From assembly GCA_944393715.1 (NCBI GenBank), contig CALYBB010000022.1, positions 1 to 38,084 on the forward strand: a stretch of DNA of 38,084 nucleotides. The letters are read 5' to 3'. The notes under the pieces are model-generated. The model did not search any database. It had not been told where the DNA came from and saw nothing but the letters and a program-made list of their open reading frames with translations. The position numbers and the translations under genes are program-made. The stretch is from an uncultured Alphaproteobacteria bacterium. GTDB taxonomy: Bacteria; Pseudomonadota; Alphaproteobacteria; RF32; CAG-239. Positions 24,689 through 33,491 of this stretch are shown here, piece by piece. Every line of letters starts with the position of its first letter. Position 1 is the stretch's first letter.

Positions 24689-25879
24689 TTAAAACGAAAA
24701 GGCATAGCCAACGGTTACTGCGGCATCGCTGCCAAAACCGTTATCAGCCTTGCCATCATACCCTCGGTTGCCTTCAAAATCAGCACCAAAGTTATAATGA
24801 CCGCCGAAGTCTCCAGCCAGTTTAATCTGGTGTCTTCCGAAATGGAAGTTGACTCCGGCGTATGCCTTCATGAGTGCCCCGATGGCATACCCGTCAGCAT
24901 AAGTCTGAAGACTATTGTCTTCAGTTTTGCTGCAGGTCTTCTTGGCATATTCACCAAGACCGGCCTTAACTCCAAGCTCTATCTCAACGATAGACCTAGA
25001 GCCTTTCGGAAGCACTCTGTAACCCGCTTGTCCGTAAATGGCATTGGTCGACGCATCATCTCCGAAGATCTGATACGAACCTAAGCCGAATACAGCACCA
25101 CCGCGTGCGTTTGTCCTCTTAAAATGGAGCAACTCAGCCCCGAGAACAACGCCTTCATTACCCGAGAAAGAATATCCCGAGTAAACGCCGCCCTGCCAGC
25201 AATTATCCCCCGAGAGACGAGTCTCATGGTTGATATCGAAGGACAGAGCAACACCCGCGGTAAAGCGGTCAGTATGATATTCGGTTGGCTCTGCTGTCCA
25301 TCCATCCGACACGGCAATTGTCCGTTTGTCAGATGAGTTGAACGCATGAAGGTACCTGCCATAAAGAGACAAAGACACCTTCGAACTCAACCGAACGCCC
25401 AAATTGATCTGGCCGCCGGCCTTAACACGCCACATAGAACTGTAGCGGTTATGGAAGTCAGCTTCGCCCCTCCACGAGTAATCGTGGTAAGCGAGCTGCC
25501 CCGCACCGGCAAGCGCGTCAATCCCCAAATAGACCTTATTCCCGAACCTAAGTCCGAGAATGGCCAGAACGTCGCTTGTCGCGCCGTAATCACTGGCATT
25601 GTCTATCGAGGCTAATCCACCCCAACGCCAGCCAAAAGCTTTTGTCGGAGTGTAAACGCGTGTTACTTGGAGGTCCGCCCCATAGGAGCTGTAGCCTCCG
25701 AAGGCCGCATGCCCACCGACTGTTACCTCGGTGTGCACTTTCTCAGCCTCAGTAAACCTGAGGTTCCTACTCTCGTAGCGGTGTCCGTACGAAGTAGAAA
25801 TTTGGGCACTCGCCGTCGCTGCGCTCATACATACGAATGCGACGGTAAAGATAGCTATTATATTTATATATTTCTTCAT
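24689..25879 (-). CDS. Outer-membrane beta-barrel protein of Bacteroidota type
   Basis: 396 aa. Signal peptide MKKYINIIAIFTVAFVCMSAATASAQ, then alternating aromatic/hydrophobic beta-strands with Gly-rich turns (GWRWGGLASIDNASDYGATSDVLAILGLRFGNKVYLGIDALAGAG; KVSLSLYGRYLHAF; FGLGSYQIFGDD) and a C-terminal Phe (VTVGYAFSF), which is the usual barrel end. The style matches uncharacterised outer-membrane proteins of Bacteroidales more than alphaproteobacterial porins. No clear ribosome site. It follows the lipoprotein gene on the same strand after 231 nt; a partner role at the cell surface is inference. Confidence 0.75.
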   Translation of the reverse strand: MKKYINIIAIFTVAFVCMSAATASAQISTSYGHRYESRNLRFTEAEKVHTEVTVGGHAAFGGYSSYGADLQVTRVYTPTKAFGWRWGGLASIDNASDYGATSDVLAILGLRFGNKVYLGIDALAGAGQLAYHDYSWRGEADFHNRYSSMWRVKAGGQINLGVRLSSKVSLSLYGRYLHAFNSSDKRTIAVSDGWTAEPTEYHTDRFTAGVALSFDINHETRLSGDNCWQGGVYSGYSFSGNEGVVLGAELLHFKRTNARGGAVFGLGSYQIFGDDASTNAIYGQAGYRVLPKGSRSIVEIELGVKAGLGEYAKKTCSKTEDNSLQTYADGYAIGALMKAYAGVNFHFGRHQIKLAGDFGGHYNFGADFEGNRGYDGKADNGFGSDAAVTVGYAFSF

Positions 25880-26110
25880 ATCCCTAAGGTTTTAGGGCCT
25901 TGAGAAAGAGAATTTTACTGAAAATCAAAACCAAAACACAAGCGGGTAATGACTCCACACAACCTAGGTGTGAAGCGGGGCATTAGCTTTTACCCCACCG
26001 TTGATAGCGCTCCCCTATGCCCAAAGGCACAAGATCCTGACGCGGCTCCCGTTTTGTTTGATTCTCAAATCCTCTTTCCAAGGGGCCCCAAAACCTAGTT
26101 TGGGGCTTTA
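25880..26110 (-). promoter_or_regulatory. Structured intergenic leader before the barrel gene
   Basis: 231 nt without a frame. It includes a GCCCCAAA/TTTGGGGC inverted repeat (26086-26107) just past the lipoprotein stop, with T-rich sequence on the plus side only, and GC-rich pairs such as GGGGCATTAGC with GCTAATGCCCC around 25976-25990 and CACACAACCTAGGTGTG near 25955-25971. It could be a structured 5' leader. No known riboswitch family fits. Confidence 0.4.
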
Positions 26111-28498
26111 TTATTTATTTACGAAGTAGTTTACGGAACCATTATATTTAATGCTCCATAAACCTCCGTCAGCCTTCGAACCTGTGGCCTTCACGGGGCA
26201 TTCAAAAGGCTTGCCATTCAAAGCAGCCTCTGCGTCGCCCATGATATTTACAGCCTCACCGTTAGCGCGGAAGTACGTGATCACATATCCGGTAGACGAC
26301 TTGTCTGCCTTGATATATGATACGGTTCCGATCTGCTGCGGCAAAGCCCATGCCATAGCCCGTCCTGAGGAGAGAACGCTTTGTCCCTCAGCCGCCGACA
26401 GAGAAGTCTCCGTCCACGCACCGCCATTCACATTGCGAGAATAGGCCTTATAAGCGCCATTGTTCTCGGTTAAGATGTGAAGATCCGTGCTCACGTAAGT
26501 GCGGTTGCCATCGTAGCTATCCGACACCCACATGCCGACGATATTCCCCGGAATCACCTCTGCGTCAATGTAATCAACAGGAACTTCTGCTGTTACACCG
26601 CCATCAAAAGTAATCTCCGCGGTACTCTCGCCGAAATAGACGGTTTTTACCGCAACGCGGCAGTTCGGAGCTTCGCCGCGATAGTCCTTCCCTTCGAACA
26701 TAATGGCCGACTTCTCTGCAGAAGAGAAATCAACACTTATGTTACGTCCTTCAACAACAGCGGTACCTGCGTTGAAGGAAAGGGTCTGACCTTTCGCGGA
26801 AAGCGGCAGTTCGGGAATACTGTAGATAAACCGATTGGTTACGGTATAATCCACAGTCACAGCAGCATCCTTATGACCGTCTGAGTAAACTTTTACAAAG
26901 TTTGCCTCATTGTCACAAATAATGCTGATGCTGTTCCCGCTAACCGCAGCATTGCTGCGGTAAGAGAGGTGCTTAAAGCTCTTCTCCACCCCCTTCAAAG
27001 TTACGTTCTCCTTAACGGAAACCGCAACCTTTATCTCAGCATAATCATTTGCATCATCGTCATAAAAACGAATCACCGCCTGATTTGCCGAAGCGAAGGT
27101 AATTGTTCTGGCTGCAGCGACACAAGCTTTGATTTTGCTTGTGTAATCTGTTTCACCATAAACAACCTTGCCACTGACCATTGCGGTCAGATGACGGATA
27201 GAGATTTGCTTATTCGCAACGGTAACCACGCCGTTTGCGAAGTTGAACGTACGTCCAACCACGCTGTTAATTTCGTCAACCACGATCTCCGGAAGAGATG
27301 CGGAAAACTTATTAACCACGTTATAGTTTACCGTTTTCTCATTTTTCTTGCTGCCGTCGCTCCAAATCTCTGCGAAAGTCGCAGAGTTATCGCAAATGAC
27401 GCTGATAACGCCATTTGCAAAGCTCGCATTGCGCTGGAAAGCCTTATGGCTGTAGCTCCAGTCGGTTTTTTCATACACCGGCTCACCATCAATAGAGATA
27501 GTAAGCTCAGCGTAATCATCTGCCTTATCGCCATAAAAGCGAATAGTGGCAGAACCTTCCGTAAAGCTGATTGTCCTCGCCTCAGCCACGCACGGTTTAA
27601 TTTCACCGGCGTAGTTTTTTTCAGCATAGACAACCTCACTCTCGACAGATGCCGAAAGGTGCTTTGCCATAATATTTTTTCCTGTGGCAACTGCTACTCC
27701 GTTGTTGAACTCAATGGTGGTTCCATTGAGCTCCTTCAACTCGTTCTCATCAAACTTTGGAAAGTCCAACGAGAATTTGTTGAGAACGGAGTAGGAGATC
27801 TCCGCTTCATTTTGCAACGCGCCATCGGACATCTTTTCAGCAAAATTTGCAACATTATTGCAAAAAACACTGATAACGTTGTCCGTTATCGTCGCATTCT
27901 TGTCAAATGCAACATGGCTATAGCTCCACTCAACGCCTTCCACCGTGGGAGGAACATATCCCTCCTCAACGACAAAGACCTGAGTAGCCGAAGCCAGAAC
28001 GATTCCCTCTGCCGAAACCAAAACATAGTCCGTTTCAGAAACTTCCTTATACGGAGAAGTTTCTTCACTGACCTGTTGATGGCTTCCGGCAACGTGGAGA
28101 GGCGAAAAGCTCTCAAGATTGTATTTTTTACCACCCCAAGAGAACTCAACCGTCAGTCCCTCAACCATAAGCGTATTAACCACGCCATGATTATATGGGA
28201 AAACGACGATAGAATCCGCCTCCTTATAGAGTTTTTCCTCAGCCATAAGTGCAGAACTACCTTCAACGAAGATAGAGTCCTGCGCTTTGAGGCCGAAGCG
28301 GTGCGGATATTTCTCACGACTTCCATCATCAAAGATGATGTCTATCGTGAGACTATCAACCGGATCAAAATATTCCGGTTCTTTTTCTACCTCTGGCACT
28401 TCAGGGAGTCCGAATAAACCAGCTTCTTCTTTGCTGCAGCTGGTCATTACAACCATCGCCATAAGGGCGATGAGGAAAATAAAATTAAACTTTTTCAT
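26111..28498 (-). CDS. Large surface lipoprotein of Bacteroidota type with three internal repeats
   Basis: 795 aa from ATG 28498. An upstream in-frame TTG (28534) is less likely because MKKFNF starts a classic signal. Lipobox VMTSC with Cys21, directly followed by SKEE, which resembles the Bacteroidota lipoprotein surface-export signal. Three repeats of about 150 aa (about 191-345, 347-497, 505-643), each with W/F-SYSH...F/Y-x-x-NA, a V-x-C-x-N-x-A-x-F core, V-x-N-x-F-x-x-x-x-P and a final RTI-x-F/V-x-F strand, suggesting tandem Ig-like or adhesin-like domains. C-terminal domain about 645-795 starts VGMWVSDSYDGNRTY. Carbohydrate or host binding is plausible, unproven. Followed on the same strand by the barrel gene. 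Confidence 0.78.
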   Translation of the reverse strand: MKKFNFIFLIALMAMVVMTSCSKEEAGLFGLPEVPEVEKEPEYFDPVDSLTIDIIFDDGSREKYPHRFGLKAQDSIFVEGSSALMAEEKLYKEADSIVVFPYNHGVVNTLMVEGLTVEFSWGGKKYNLESFSPLHVAGSHQQVSEETSPYKEVSETDYVLVSAEGIVLASATQVFVVEEGYVPPTVEGVEWSYSHVAFDKNATITDNVISVFCNNVANFAEKMSDGALQNEAEISYSVLNKFSLDFPKFDENELKELNGTTIEFNNGVAVATGKNIMAKHLSASVESEVVYAEKNYAGEIKPCVAEARTISFTEGSATIRFYGDKADDYAELTISIDGEPVYEKTDWSYSHKAFQRNASFANGVISVICDNSATFAEIWSDGSKKNEKTVNYNVVNKFSASLPEIVVDEINSVVGRTFNFANGVVTVANKQISIRHLTAMVSGKVVYGETDYTSKIKACVAAARTITFASANQAVIRFYDDDANDYAEIKVAVSVKENVTLKGVEKSFKHLSYRSNAAVSGNSISIICDNEANFVKVYSDGHKDAAVTVDYTVTNRFIYSIPELPLSAKGQTLSFNAGTAVVEGRNISVDFSSAEKSAIMFEGKDYRGEAPNCRVAVKTVYFGESTAEITFDGGVTAEVPVDYIDAEVIPGNIVGMWVSDSYDGNRTYVSTDLHILTENNGAYKAYSRNVNGGAWTETSLSAAEGQSVLSSGRAMAWALPQQIGTVSYIKADKSSTGYVITYFRANGEAVNIMGDAEAALNGKPFECPVKATGSKADGGLWSIKYNGSVNYFVNK

Positions 28499-28534
28499 AA
28501 TCTTAACCCGCCAATACACCTTTGCTTGACGCAA

Positions 28535-28975
28535 GGCTACACAACGGTTACAGGCGGGGTCCTATAGCGTTGGTTGTTATTAATATTTTTTTTATTTTTT
28601 TATTTTTTGTTACAAGATTCCATGCTAGGAATCAGGGGCTGGAAGGCCATTTATGTTGTCGAACCCAAAGGTTCGGAAAGTAGACGTTAAAGCACGCAAA
28701 TAAATCCTTAGACCTAGAGATATAAGAAAATAGAAGCTCATATCAAAACAAGAACGTTATCTTGTTGAATAAGAAACCCTTTTTTTTAACCTCTAATAGA
28801 AAAAATGTTATCCAAAGATAATATGTGTGCATTTTCAATATAGCATAAATCTGGCTTTGGTGCAAGCATGTTTTTTGGCTTCAAAAACGAGATTCGCTTT
28901 GATTTTTAAACATTTTTTAATGTTTTATCTTTAAATTGACAAAATTTTTGTCTTTCCCGCCGCGAATCGCCCTTT
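28535..28975. other. AT-rich stretch upstream of the lipoprotein gene
   Basis: No gene seen. It contains a T-rich block (about 28582-28609), an ACAACG...CGTTG inverted pair around 28541-28573 and a CGAACC/GGTTCG hairpin (28659-28674). It may hold the lipoprotein promoter, but no clear host -35/-10 or Bacteroidota -33/-7 pair stands out. Confidence 0.4.
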
Positions 28976-28978
28976 CCC

Positions 28979-29090
28979 GTCATCCTGAGCCCCTTTCTTG
29001 TCATCCTGAGCCCCTTTCTTGTCATCCTGAGCCCCTTTCTTGTCATCCTGAGCCCCTTTCTTGTCATCCTGAGCGCAGCGAAGGATCTCC
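28979..29090. repeat. 21-bp tandem array ending in a full hairpin unit (right copy)
   Basis: Units GTCATCCTGAGC start at 28979, 29000, 29021, 29042 and 29063, exactly 21 bp apart. The first four are fragments with a CCCTTTCTT spacer; the fifth is complete with ATCCT (29066-29070) and AGGAT (29082-29086) arms. Same orientation and plan as 24336-24447, so the two Bacteroidota-like genes are bracketed by direct repeats. Confidence 0.88.
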
Positions 29091-29128
29091 TTTTTTTCCT
29101 GCCATCCTGAGAGGCATTTCTTTTTCCC

Positions 29129-29190
29129 GTCATTCTGAGAGGCATCAGCCTCGAAGAATCTCATCGATCCTTCGCTGCGCTCAGGATGAC
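29129..29190. repeat. ATTCT/AGAAT hairpin unit plus inverted ATCCT unit
   Basis: GTC-ATTCT...AGAAT-CTC (29129-29162) with GAGGC/GCCTC inner arms, then an inverted copy of the ATCCT unit (GATCCTTCGCTGCGCTCAGGATGAC, 29166-29190, written here only as a description of the reverse unit). It mirrors the left-side arrangement at 24460-24527. Confidence 0.78.
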
Positions 29191-29201
29191 AGAAACGAAA
29201 C

Positions 29202-29248
29202 TGTCATGCCGCCTTGCCAAGCATCCTTGGCAAGGCTCAGGCATCTTC
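29202..29248. repeat. Full hairpin repeat unit
   Basis: TGTC (29202-29205), outer arms ATGCC/GGCAT (29206-29210, 29240-29244), inner 11-bp arms 29211-29221 and 29226-29236 around CATC, ending CTTC. It has the same geometry as the units at 23571, 24214 and 24575 with different stem bases. Confidence 0.82.
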
Positions 29249-29292
29249 AAATTATAAAAAAACAGCAACAGGACTGCGTGAAACCACAAAAA

Positions 29293-29320
29293 AACCACCC
29301 GCAAAGGGTGGTTCTTTTTT
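29293..29320 (-). terminator. Terminator after tRNA-Asn
   Basis: ACCACCC/GGGTGGT stem with a 5-nt loop and T-runs on both strands. It would end the minus-strand tRNA-Cys/tRNA-Asn transcript. Confidence 0.8.
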
Positions 29321-29395
29321 TGGCTCCGGCTGCCTGATTCGAACAGGCGACCAATCGGTTAACAGCCGATTGCTCTACCGCTGAGCTAAGCCGGA
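29321..29395 (-). tRNA. tRNA-Asn (GTT)
   Basis: 75 nt including CCA. Acceptor TCCGGCT pairs with AGCCGGA; anticodon arm ATCGG-CTGTTAA-CCGAT gives GTT; T arm CCTGTTCGAATCAGG. Downstream of tRNA-Cys on the same strand. Confidence 0.96.
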
Positions 29396-29411
29396 ATAAC
29401 ATGATAAATTC

Positions 29412-29486
29412 TGGAGGCCGGTACCGGAATTGAACCGATGTCTAAGGATTTGCAGTCCTCTGCATAAGCCACTCTGCCAACCGGCC
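29412..29486 (-). tRNA. tRNA-Cys (GCA)
   Basis: 75 nt including CCA. Acceptor GGCCGGT pairs with ACCGGCC; the anticodon loop CTGCAAA flanked by AGGA/TCCT gives GCA; the T loop is TTCAATT. 16 nt upstream of tRNA-Asn in the same unit. Confidence 0.96.
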
Positions 29487-29633
29487 AATCATGATTACCG
29501 TTCTCTCAATCGGCGACTTTTATATATACAGAAAAATTTTCCGCAGTCAATAGCTTTTTTTGAAAAAAATGTTTTTTTATCACAAAATTGTTATATGATA
29601 TCTGAGGTTGCAACAAGAAAGGATACCCCCAAA

Positions 29634-30062
29634 ATGAAAATCGTTTTCGGTGCCGACCATGGCGGTTTTGAACTCAAAGAAACCCTTAAAAAACATTGCC
29701 TTGATTCCGGATACCAAATTGAAGACCTAGGAACCCATTCAACCGATTCGTGCGACTACCCGCTGATTGCCGACAAAGTCGCTGCGGCATTAGCCAACGG
29801 CGCGGCCGATTTCGGCATTTTGGTCTGTGGCACCGGAATTGGCATATCCATCGCCGCCAATCGCCACAAAGGTATCCGCGCAGCCTTGCTTTACAATGAT
29901 GCTGTCGCCGCTCTGGCCAGAGAACACAACGACGCCAACATCGCCGTATTTGGCGCACGGACGCAAAACCACAACGACGCCATCCGTTTTCTCGACATCT
30001 TTTTAAAAACCCCTTTTTCAAACGGCGAAAGACACTGCCGCCGCATTGCCGAATTAGGATAG
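29634..30062 (+). CDS. rpiB: Ribose-5-phosphate isomerase B
   Basis: 142 aa from ATG 29634, which has GAAAGGA upstream; in-frame codons further upstream overlap tRNA-Cys and are not used. RpiB/LacAB fold: GADHGGFELKE with His9, and the active-site Cys65 in LVCGTGIGISIAANR; later FGARTQN. Interconverts ribose-5-phosphate and ribulose-5-phosphate. 12 nt upstream of glyA with which it is probably co-transcribed, an arrangement common in alphaproteobacteria. Confidence 0.95.
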   Translation: MKIVFGADHGGFELKETLKKHCLDSGYQIEDLGTHSTDSCDYPLIADKVAAALANGAADFGILVCGTGIGISIAANRHKGIRAALLYNDAVAALAREHNDANIAVFGARTQNHNDAIRFLDIFLKTPFSNGERHCRRIAELG

Positions 30063-30074
30063 AAAGGAAAAACT

Positions 30075-31334
30075 ATGGATTTTAACGAAAATTTACAAAC
30101 AGAAGATAAAGAAATTTATGATTTAATTCAGGCTGAACTAAAACGCCAGCAAGACCAAATAGAGCTGATCGCCTCAGAAAATATCGTATCAAAAGCAGTT
30201 TTGCAGGCTCAAGGCTCTATTCTGACCAACAAATATGCCGAAGGCTACCCCGGCCGCCGCTATTATCACGGTTGTGCATTTGTCGACGACGTGGAACAAC
30301 TGGCAATCGAACGCGCCAAAAAACTGTTTAATGCCGGCTTTGCCAACGTCCAGCCTCATTCCGGCAGCCAAGCTAACACGGCTGTTTATTTGGCGCTTTT
30401 GCAGCCCGGCGATACCATCCTCGGCATGAGCCTTGACGCCGGCGGACACCTGACCCACGGCGCCAAAGTTTCGCTCTCCGGCAAATGGTTTAATGCCGTC
30501 TCTTATGGCGTTGATAAAAAAACAGGGCTAATCGATTATGATCAGGTTGAGCGTTTAGCCGCCGAACATCATCCAAAACTGATCATCGCCGGTGGGTCGG
30601 CTTATCCGCGGCAGATAGATTTTGCCAAATTCCGCAACATCGCCGACCAAATCAACGCCTGCCTGATGGTAGACATGGCGCATTTTGCCGGTTTGGTAGC
30701 CGGCGGCGTCCATCCAAACCCGCTTTTGTGGGCCGACGTAGTAACCACCACCACTCACAAAACACTGCGCGGCCCCCGCGGCGGCATGATCCTGACCAAC
30801 CATAAAGATATTGCCCAAAAGATTAATTCGGCCGTTTTTCCGGGGATTCAGGGCGGACCTTTAGAGCATGTTATTGCCGCCAAAGCCGTCTGCTTCAAAG
30901 AAGACCTGAGTGCTGATTTCAAAACCTATGCCTCCCAGGTGGTCAAAAATGCCCAAGCCCTTGGCGAAACCTTAAAACGCCGCGGACTTGACCTAATTTC
31001 CGGCGGCACCGACACCCATCTATTGCTGGTTGACCTGCGCTCCAAAAACGTAACCGGAAACATCGTAGCCGATGCGTTGGATAAAGCCCATATTACTTGC
31101 AACAAAAACGCCATTCCTTTTGACCCACAACCGCCGCAAACCACCTCCGGCATCAGACTCGGCACACCAGCCGGAACCACCCGCGGTTTTAAGGAGCCAG
31201 AGTTTGAAACCATTGGCAACATGATTGCCGATGTTGTTGAGGCCATAGGCACAAAAACAGAAGAACAGGCAATCGCCAAAACGACAGCCCAAGCTGTTGA
31301 ATTATGCCGCAAATTCCCAATTTATCTGAAATAA
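30075..31334 (+). CDS. glyA: Serine hydroxymethyltransferase
   Basis: 419 aa PLP enzyme converting serine and tetrahydrofolate to glycine and methylene-tetrahydrofolate. PLP lysine Lys229 in [25 protein letters not shown] near the start; [14 protein letters not shown] at 55-67. AGAAAGGAA precedes ATG 30075. After the stop, a GCCGC/GCGGC hairpin (about 31351-31378) may act as a weak terminator. Confidence 0.98.
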   Translation: MDFNENLQTEDKEIYDLIQAELKRQQDQIELIASENIVSKAVLQAQGSILTNKYAEGYPGRRYYHGCAFVDDVEQLAIERAKKLFNAGFANVQPHSGSQANTAVYLALLQPGDTILGMSLDAGGHLTHGAKVSLSGKWFNAVSYGVDKKTGLIDYDQVERLAAEHHPKLIIAGGSAYPRQIDFAKFRNIADQINACLMVDMAHFAGLVAGGVHPNPLLWADVVTTTTHKTLRGPRGGMILTNHKDIAQKINSAVFPGIQGGPLEHVIAAKAVCFKEDLSADFKTYASQVVKNAQALGETLKRRGLDLISGGTDTHLLLVDLRSKNVTGNIVADALDKAHITCNKNAIPFDPQPPQTTSGIRLGTPAGTTRGFKEPEFETIGNMIADVVEAIGTKTEEQAIAKTTAQAVELCRKFPIYLK

Positions 31335-31684
31335 GAGCTAAAAAAGCGAAAGCCGCTTATCCTCACGGACAGGCGGCTTCCTAAAGACAAAAATGGCAGC
31401 TGTTCCAAACTTCGCAACTTCATAACAAACAGTGCCTTTATTAAAGAAGCAGTGTGGTCTTTTAGTATTTATGAAATGTGTAAGAAACGCTGGATTTAAA
31501 ACCACACTGCCTATTTTTGCTAATTATATCTTAATTACGATAATAAAAATCAGAAACTGACAACTATATAAACCCATTCAAAAAAAGAAGCAAGTTTTTT
31601 TTGTCTAAAAAAAGATATTTTTAATTATTTTTTATTCTTTTGCTGTACACTGTCTCAAAACAACTATTATTGAAGAGCACTAAA
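31335..31684 (+). promoter_or_regulatory. Intergenic region before murF with long-range inverted repeat
   Basis: 350 nt with no gene. It contains the glyA-end hairpin, then a perfect 10-bp inverted repeat GCAGTGTGGT (31449-31458) / ACCACACTGC (31501-31510) with a 42-nt loop, followed by an AT-rich stretch likely to hold the murF promoter. The repeat could form the stem of a small RNA or a regulatory hairpin. Confidence 0.4.
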
Positions 31685-33019
31685 ATGCAAAAAATATCAG
31701 CAGAAAAACTGGCAGAAATCGTAGGATTTAAAGGCAATTTGGCTAAAGTCGAGATCAGCGGCATCACAACCGACAGCCGCCGGATCAGGCAGGGCGATTT
31801 ATTTGTCGCACTCAAAGGCGAAAATTTTGACGGTCATGATTTTGCGGCAGACGTCCTGAACAAAGGAGCTGCTTTGGTTTTGGTTGAACACCCTGTTGCC
31901 GGCATAGCGGCGAATCGGCAAATTGTAGTCAAAGACACTCTGGCAGCTTTTGGCGCAATCGGAGCCTATAACCGCAGCTTGTTTAAGGGCAAAGTTATCG
32001 GTTTAACCGGCAGCGCCGGCAAAACCACCACCAAAGAAGAAATCAAATTTGCATTGTCGTTGTTTGGCAAAGTCTGTGCCACAACCGGCAACCACAACAA
32101 CCGGATCGGCGTGCCTATAACTTTGTGCGATATGGATATGAACGCTGATTATGCGGTGGTTGAAATGGGTATGAGCGCCAAAGGCGAAATCACGGAACTG
32201 ACCGGCTGGGTGCAGCCGGACGCCGCAATTATCACTAATGTCTACCCGATGCATATCGAGTTTTTTGACGATTTTACAGGAATTGCCGAAGCTAAAGCCG
32301 AGATTTTCCAAGGCTTGAAAAAAGGCGGCTTGGCCATCATCAACGAAGACACCAATTTTGCCGATCTTTTGCGGCAGCGGGCAACGGAAGCCGGCGCTAA
32401 GGTCATAACTTTCGGCAAAAACACCCATCCGGCAGCCAAGCTGCAATTAGGCTCAGACGCCGGCGAACACCAGTACTACAATGCTTGGTGCGCTCTGACA
32501 TTGGTCAAGGCACTGGGACTTGATGTTGCAAAAGCCGCAGCACATCTGGCCAACTTTAATGCTTTGCCGGGACGCGGCGAAAAATTGAAACTCAAGCTAC
32601 CGACCGGCGGCGAATACACCTTAATTGACGACAGCTATTCCGGTCAGCCGGAGGCAATGAAAATCGCTATCGAAACTTTAAACAAAATGCCGCACACAGG
32701 ACGAAAAATAGCCGTCCTTGGCAAGATGGCCGAACTCGGCAATACCTCAAAAGCTCGACATATCGAAATCGGCAAAACGGTTGCCGCCGGAAATATCGAC
32801 ATAGTTGTCGGTGTTTGCCCTGAGATGAAAGATATGTTGGCACAGGTCCCTGAGACTAAAGAAAAACATTATTTTGAGAGCAAAGACGGCCTAGCAGAAT
32901 TCTTGTTAAATAAGTGCTTGCAAAATAATGATATTGTCCTTATAAAAGGGGCAAGATACTCTTCAAAACTTTATCAGGTGGTTGATACCCTGAAAGCCGA
33001 AGGAAAAATAAACAAATGA
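31685..33019 (+). CDS. murF: UDP-N-acetylmuramoyl-tripeptide-D-alanyl-D-alanine ligase
   Basis: 444 aa Mur ligase from ATG 31685 (the frame extends 15 codons upstream without a ribosome site). N-terminal uridine-binding domain ([28 protein letters not shown]), P-loop GSAGKTTT (109-116), [10 protein letters not shown], then a C-terminal domain. It adds D-Ala-D-Ala to the peptidoglycan precursor in the cytoplasm. The usual DDSYNANP substrate motif reads DDSYSGQP (315-322), so residues normally near the dipeptide site differ. It is outside a division/cell-wall cluster and its stop overlaps the nrdR start by 4 nt. It could be a MurF-like paralogue. Confidence 0.85.
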   Translation: MQKISAEKLAEIVGFKGNLAKVEISGITTDSRRIRQGDLFVALKGENFDGHDFAADVLNKGAALVLVEHPVAGIAANRQIVVKDTLAAFGAIGAYNRSLFKGKVIGLTGSAGKTTTKEEIKFALSLFGKVCATTGNHNNRIGVPITLCDMDMNADYAVVEMGMSAKGEITELTGWVQPDAAIITNVYPMHIEFFDDFTGIAEAKAEIFQGLKKGGLAIINEDTNFADLLRQRATEAGAKVITFGKNTHPAAKLQLGSDAGEHQYYNAWCALTLVKALGLDVAKAAAHLANFNALPGRGEKLKLKLPTGGEYTLIDDSYSGQPEAMKIAIETLNKMPHTGRKIAVLGKMAELGNTSKARHIEIGKTVAAGNIDIVVGVCPEMKDMLAQVPETKEKHYFESKDGLAEFLLNKCLQNNDIVLIKGARYSSKLYQVVDTLKAEGKINK

Positions 33020-33486
33020 AATGCCCTTTTTGCGGCTGCAATGATACTCAGGTTAAAGATTCACGCAACGTTGATGACGATACGGCGGTGCGCCGGCGGC
33101 GCGAATGTCCCGAATGCGGCCAACGATTTACCACTTTTGAGCACGTGCAGCTGCGCGACCTAATGGTGGTAAAGAAAAACGGCGAACGCGTGATGTTCGA
33201 CCGCGATAAGTTGGCGCGTTCAATCTATCTAGCTGTGCGCAAAAGACCAATCGCTTCCGAACGAGTCGAAAAAATCGTTAACTCAATTCAGCGGCGGCTG
33301 GAAAGCACCGGCGAGACGGAAATCCCCTCAACCCAGATCGGCGAAATGGTTATGGAAGCATTGGCCGCGCTTGACCATGTAGCCTATATCCGTTTTGCCT
33401 CGGTTTACCGCGATTTTCGCGAACCAAAAGATTTTGAAGACTTTTTGGAAACTTTGGAACAAATGGCCAAGCCTAAAGGAGAATAG
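33016..33486 (+). CDS. nrdR: Transcriptional repressor NrdR
   Basis: 156 aa. N-terminal zinc ribbon (Cys3, Cys6, Cys31, Cys34) with the RRRREC basic segment, then an ATP-cone domain ([29 protein letters not shown]). It senses ATP/dATP and represses ribonucleotide reductase genes. It starts inside the murF stop and is 5 nt from nusB. No NrdR-box pair seen in the window. Confidence 0.97.
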   Translation: MKCPFCGCNDTQVKDSRNVDDDTAVRRRRECPECGQRFTTFEHVQLRDLMVVKKNGERVMFDRDKLARSIYLAVRKRPIASERVEKIVNSIQRRLESTGETEIPSTQIGEMVMEALAALDHVAYIRFASVYRDFREPKDFEDFLETLEQMAKPKGE

Positions 33487-33491
33487 TCAAG

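Noticed and set aside
25920..26060. Cobalamin or other known riboswitch
   Set aside because: A few GC-rich blocks recall such elements, but the diagnostic boxes and spacing are absent.
26969..28417. A 482-codon frame opposite the large lipoprotein gene
   Set aside because: Shadow of a repetitive gene on the other strand; no start signal, no family features, and the lipoprotein has a clear signal peptide and lipobox.
28979..29090. CRISPR array
   Set aside because: Units are 21 bp with almost identical spacers of under 12 bp; no unique spacers and no cas genes nearby.
28906..29337. Reading frames with repeated RKGLRMT or PLSCHPE motifs
   Set aside because: They are translations of the 21-bp tandem DNA repeat, not genes; no ribosome site and the repeat is plainly a nucleotide-level structure.
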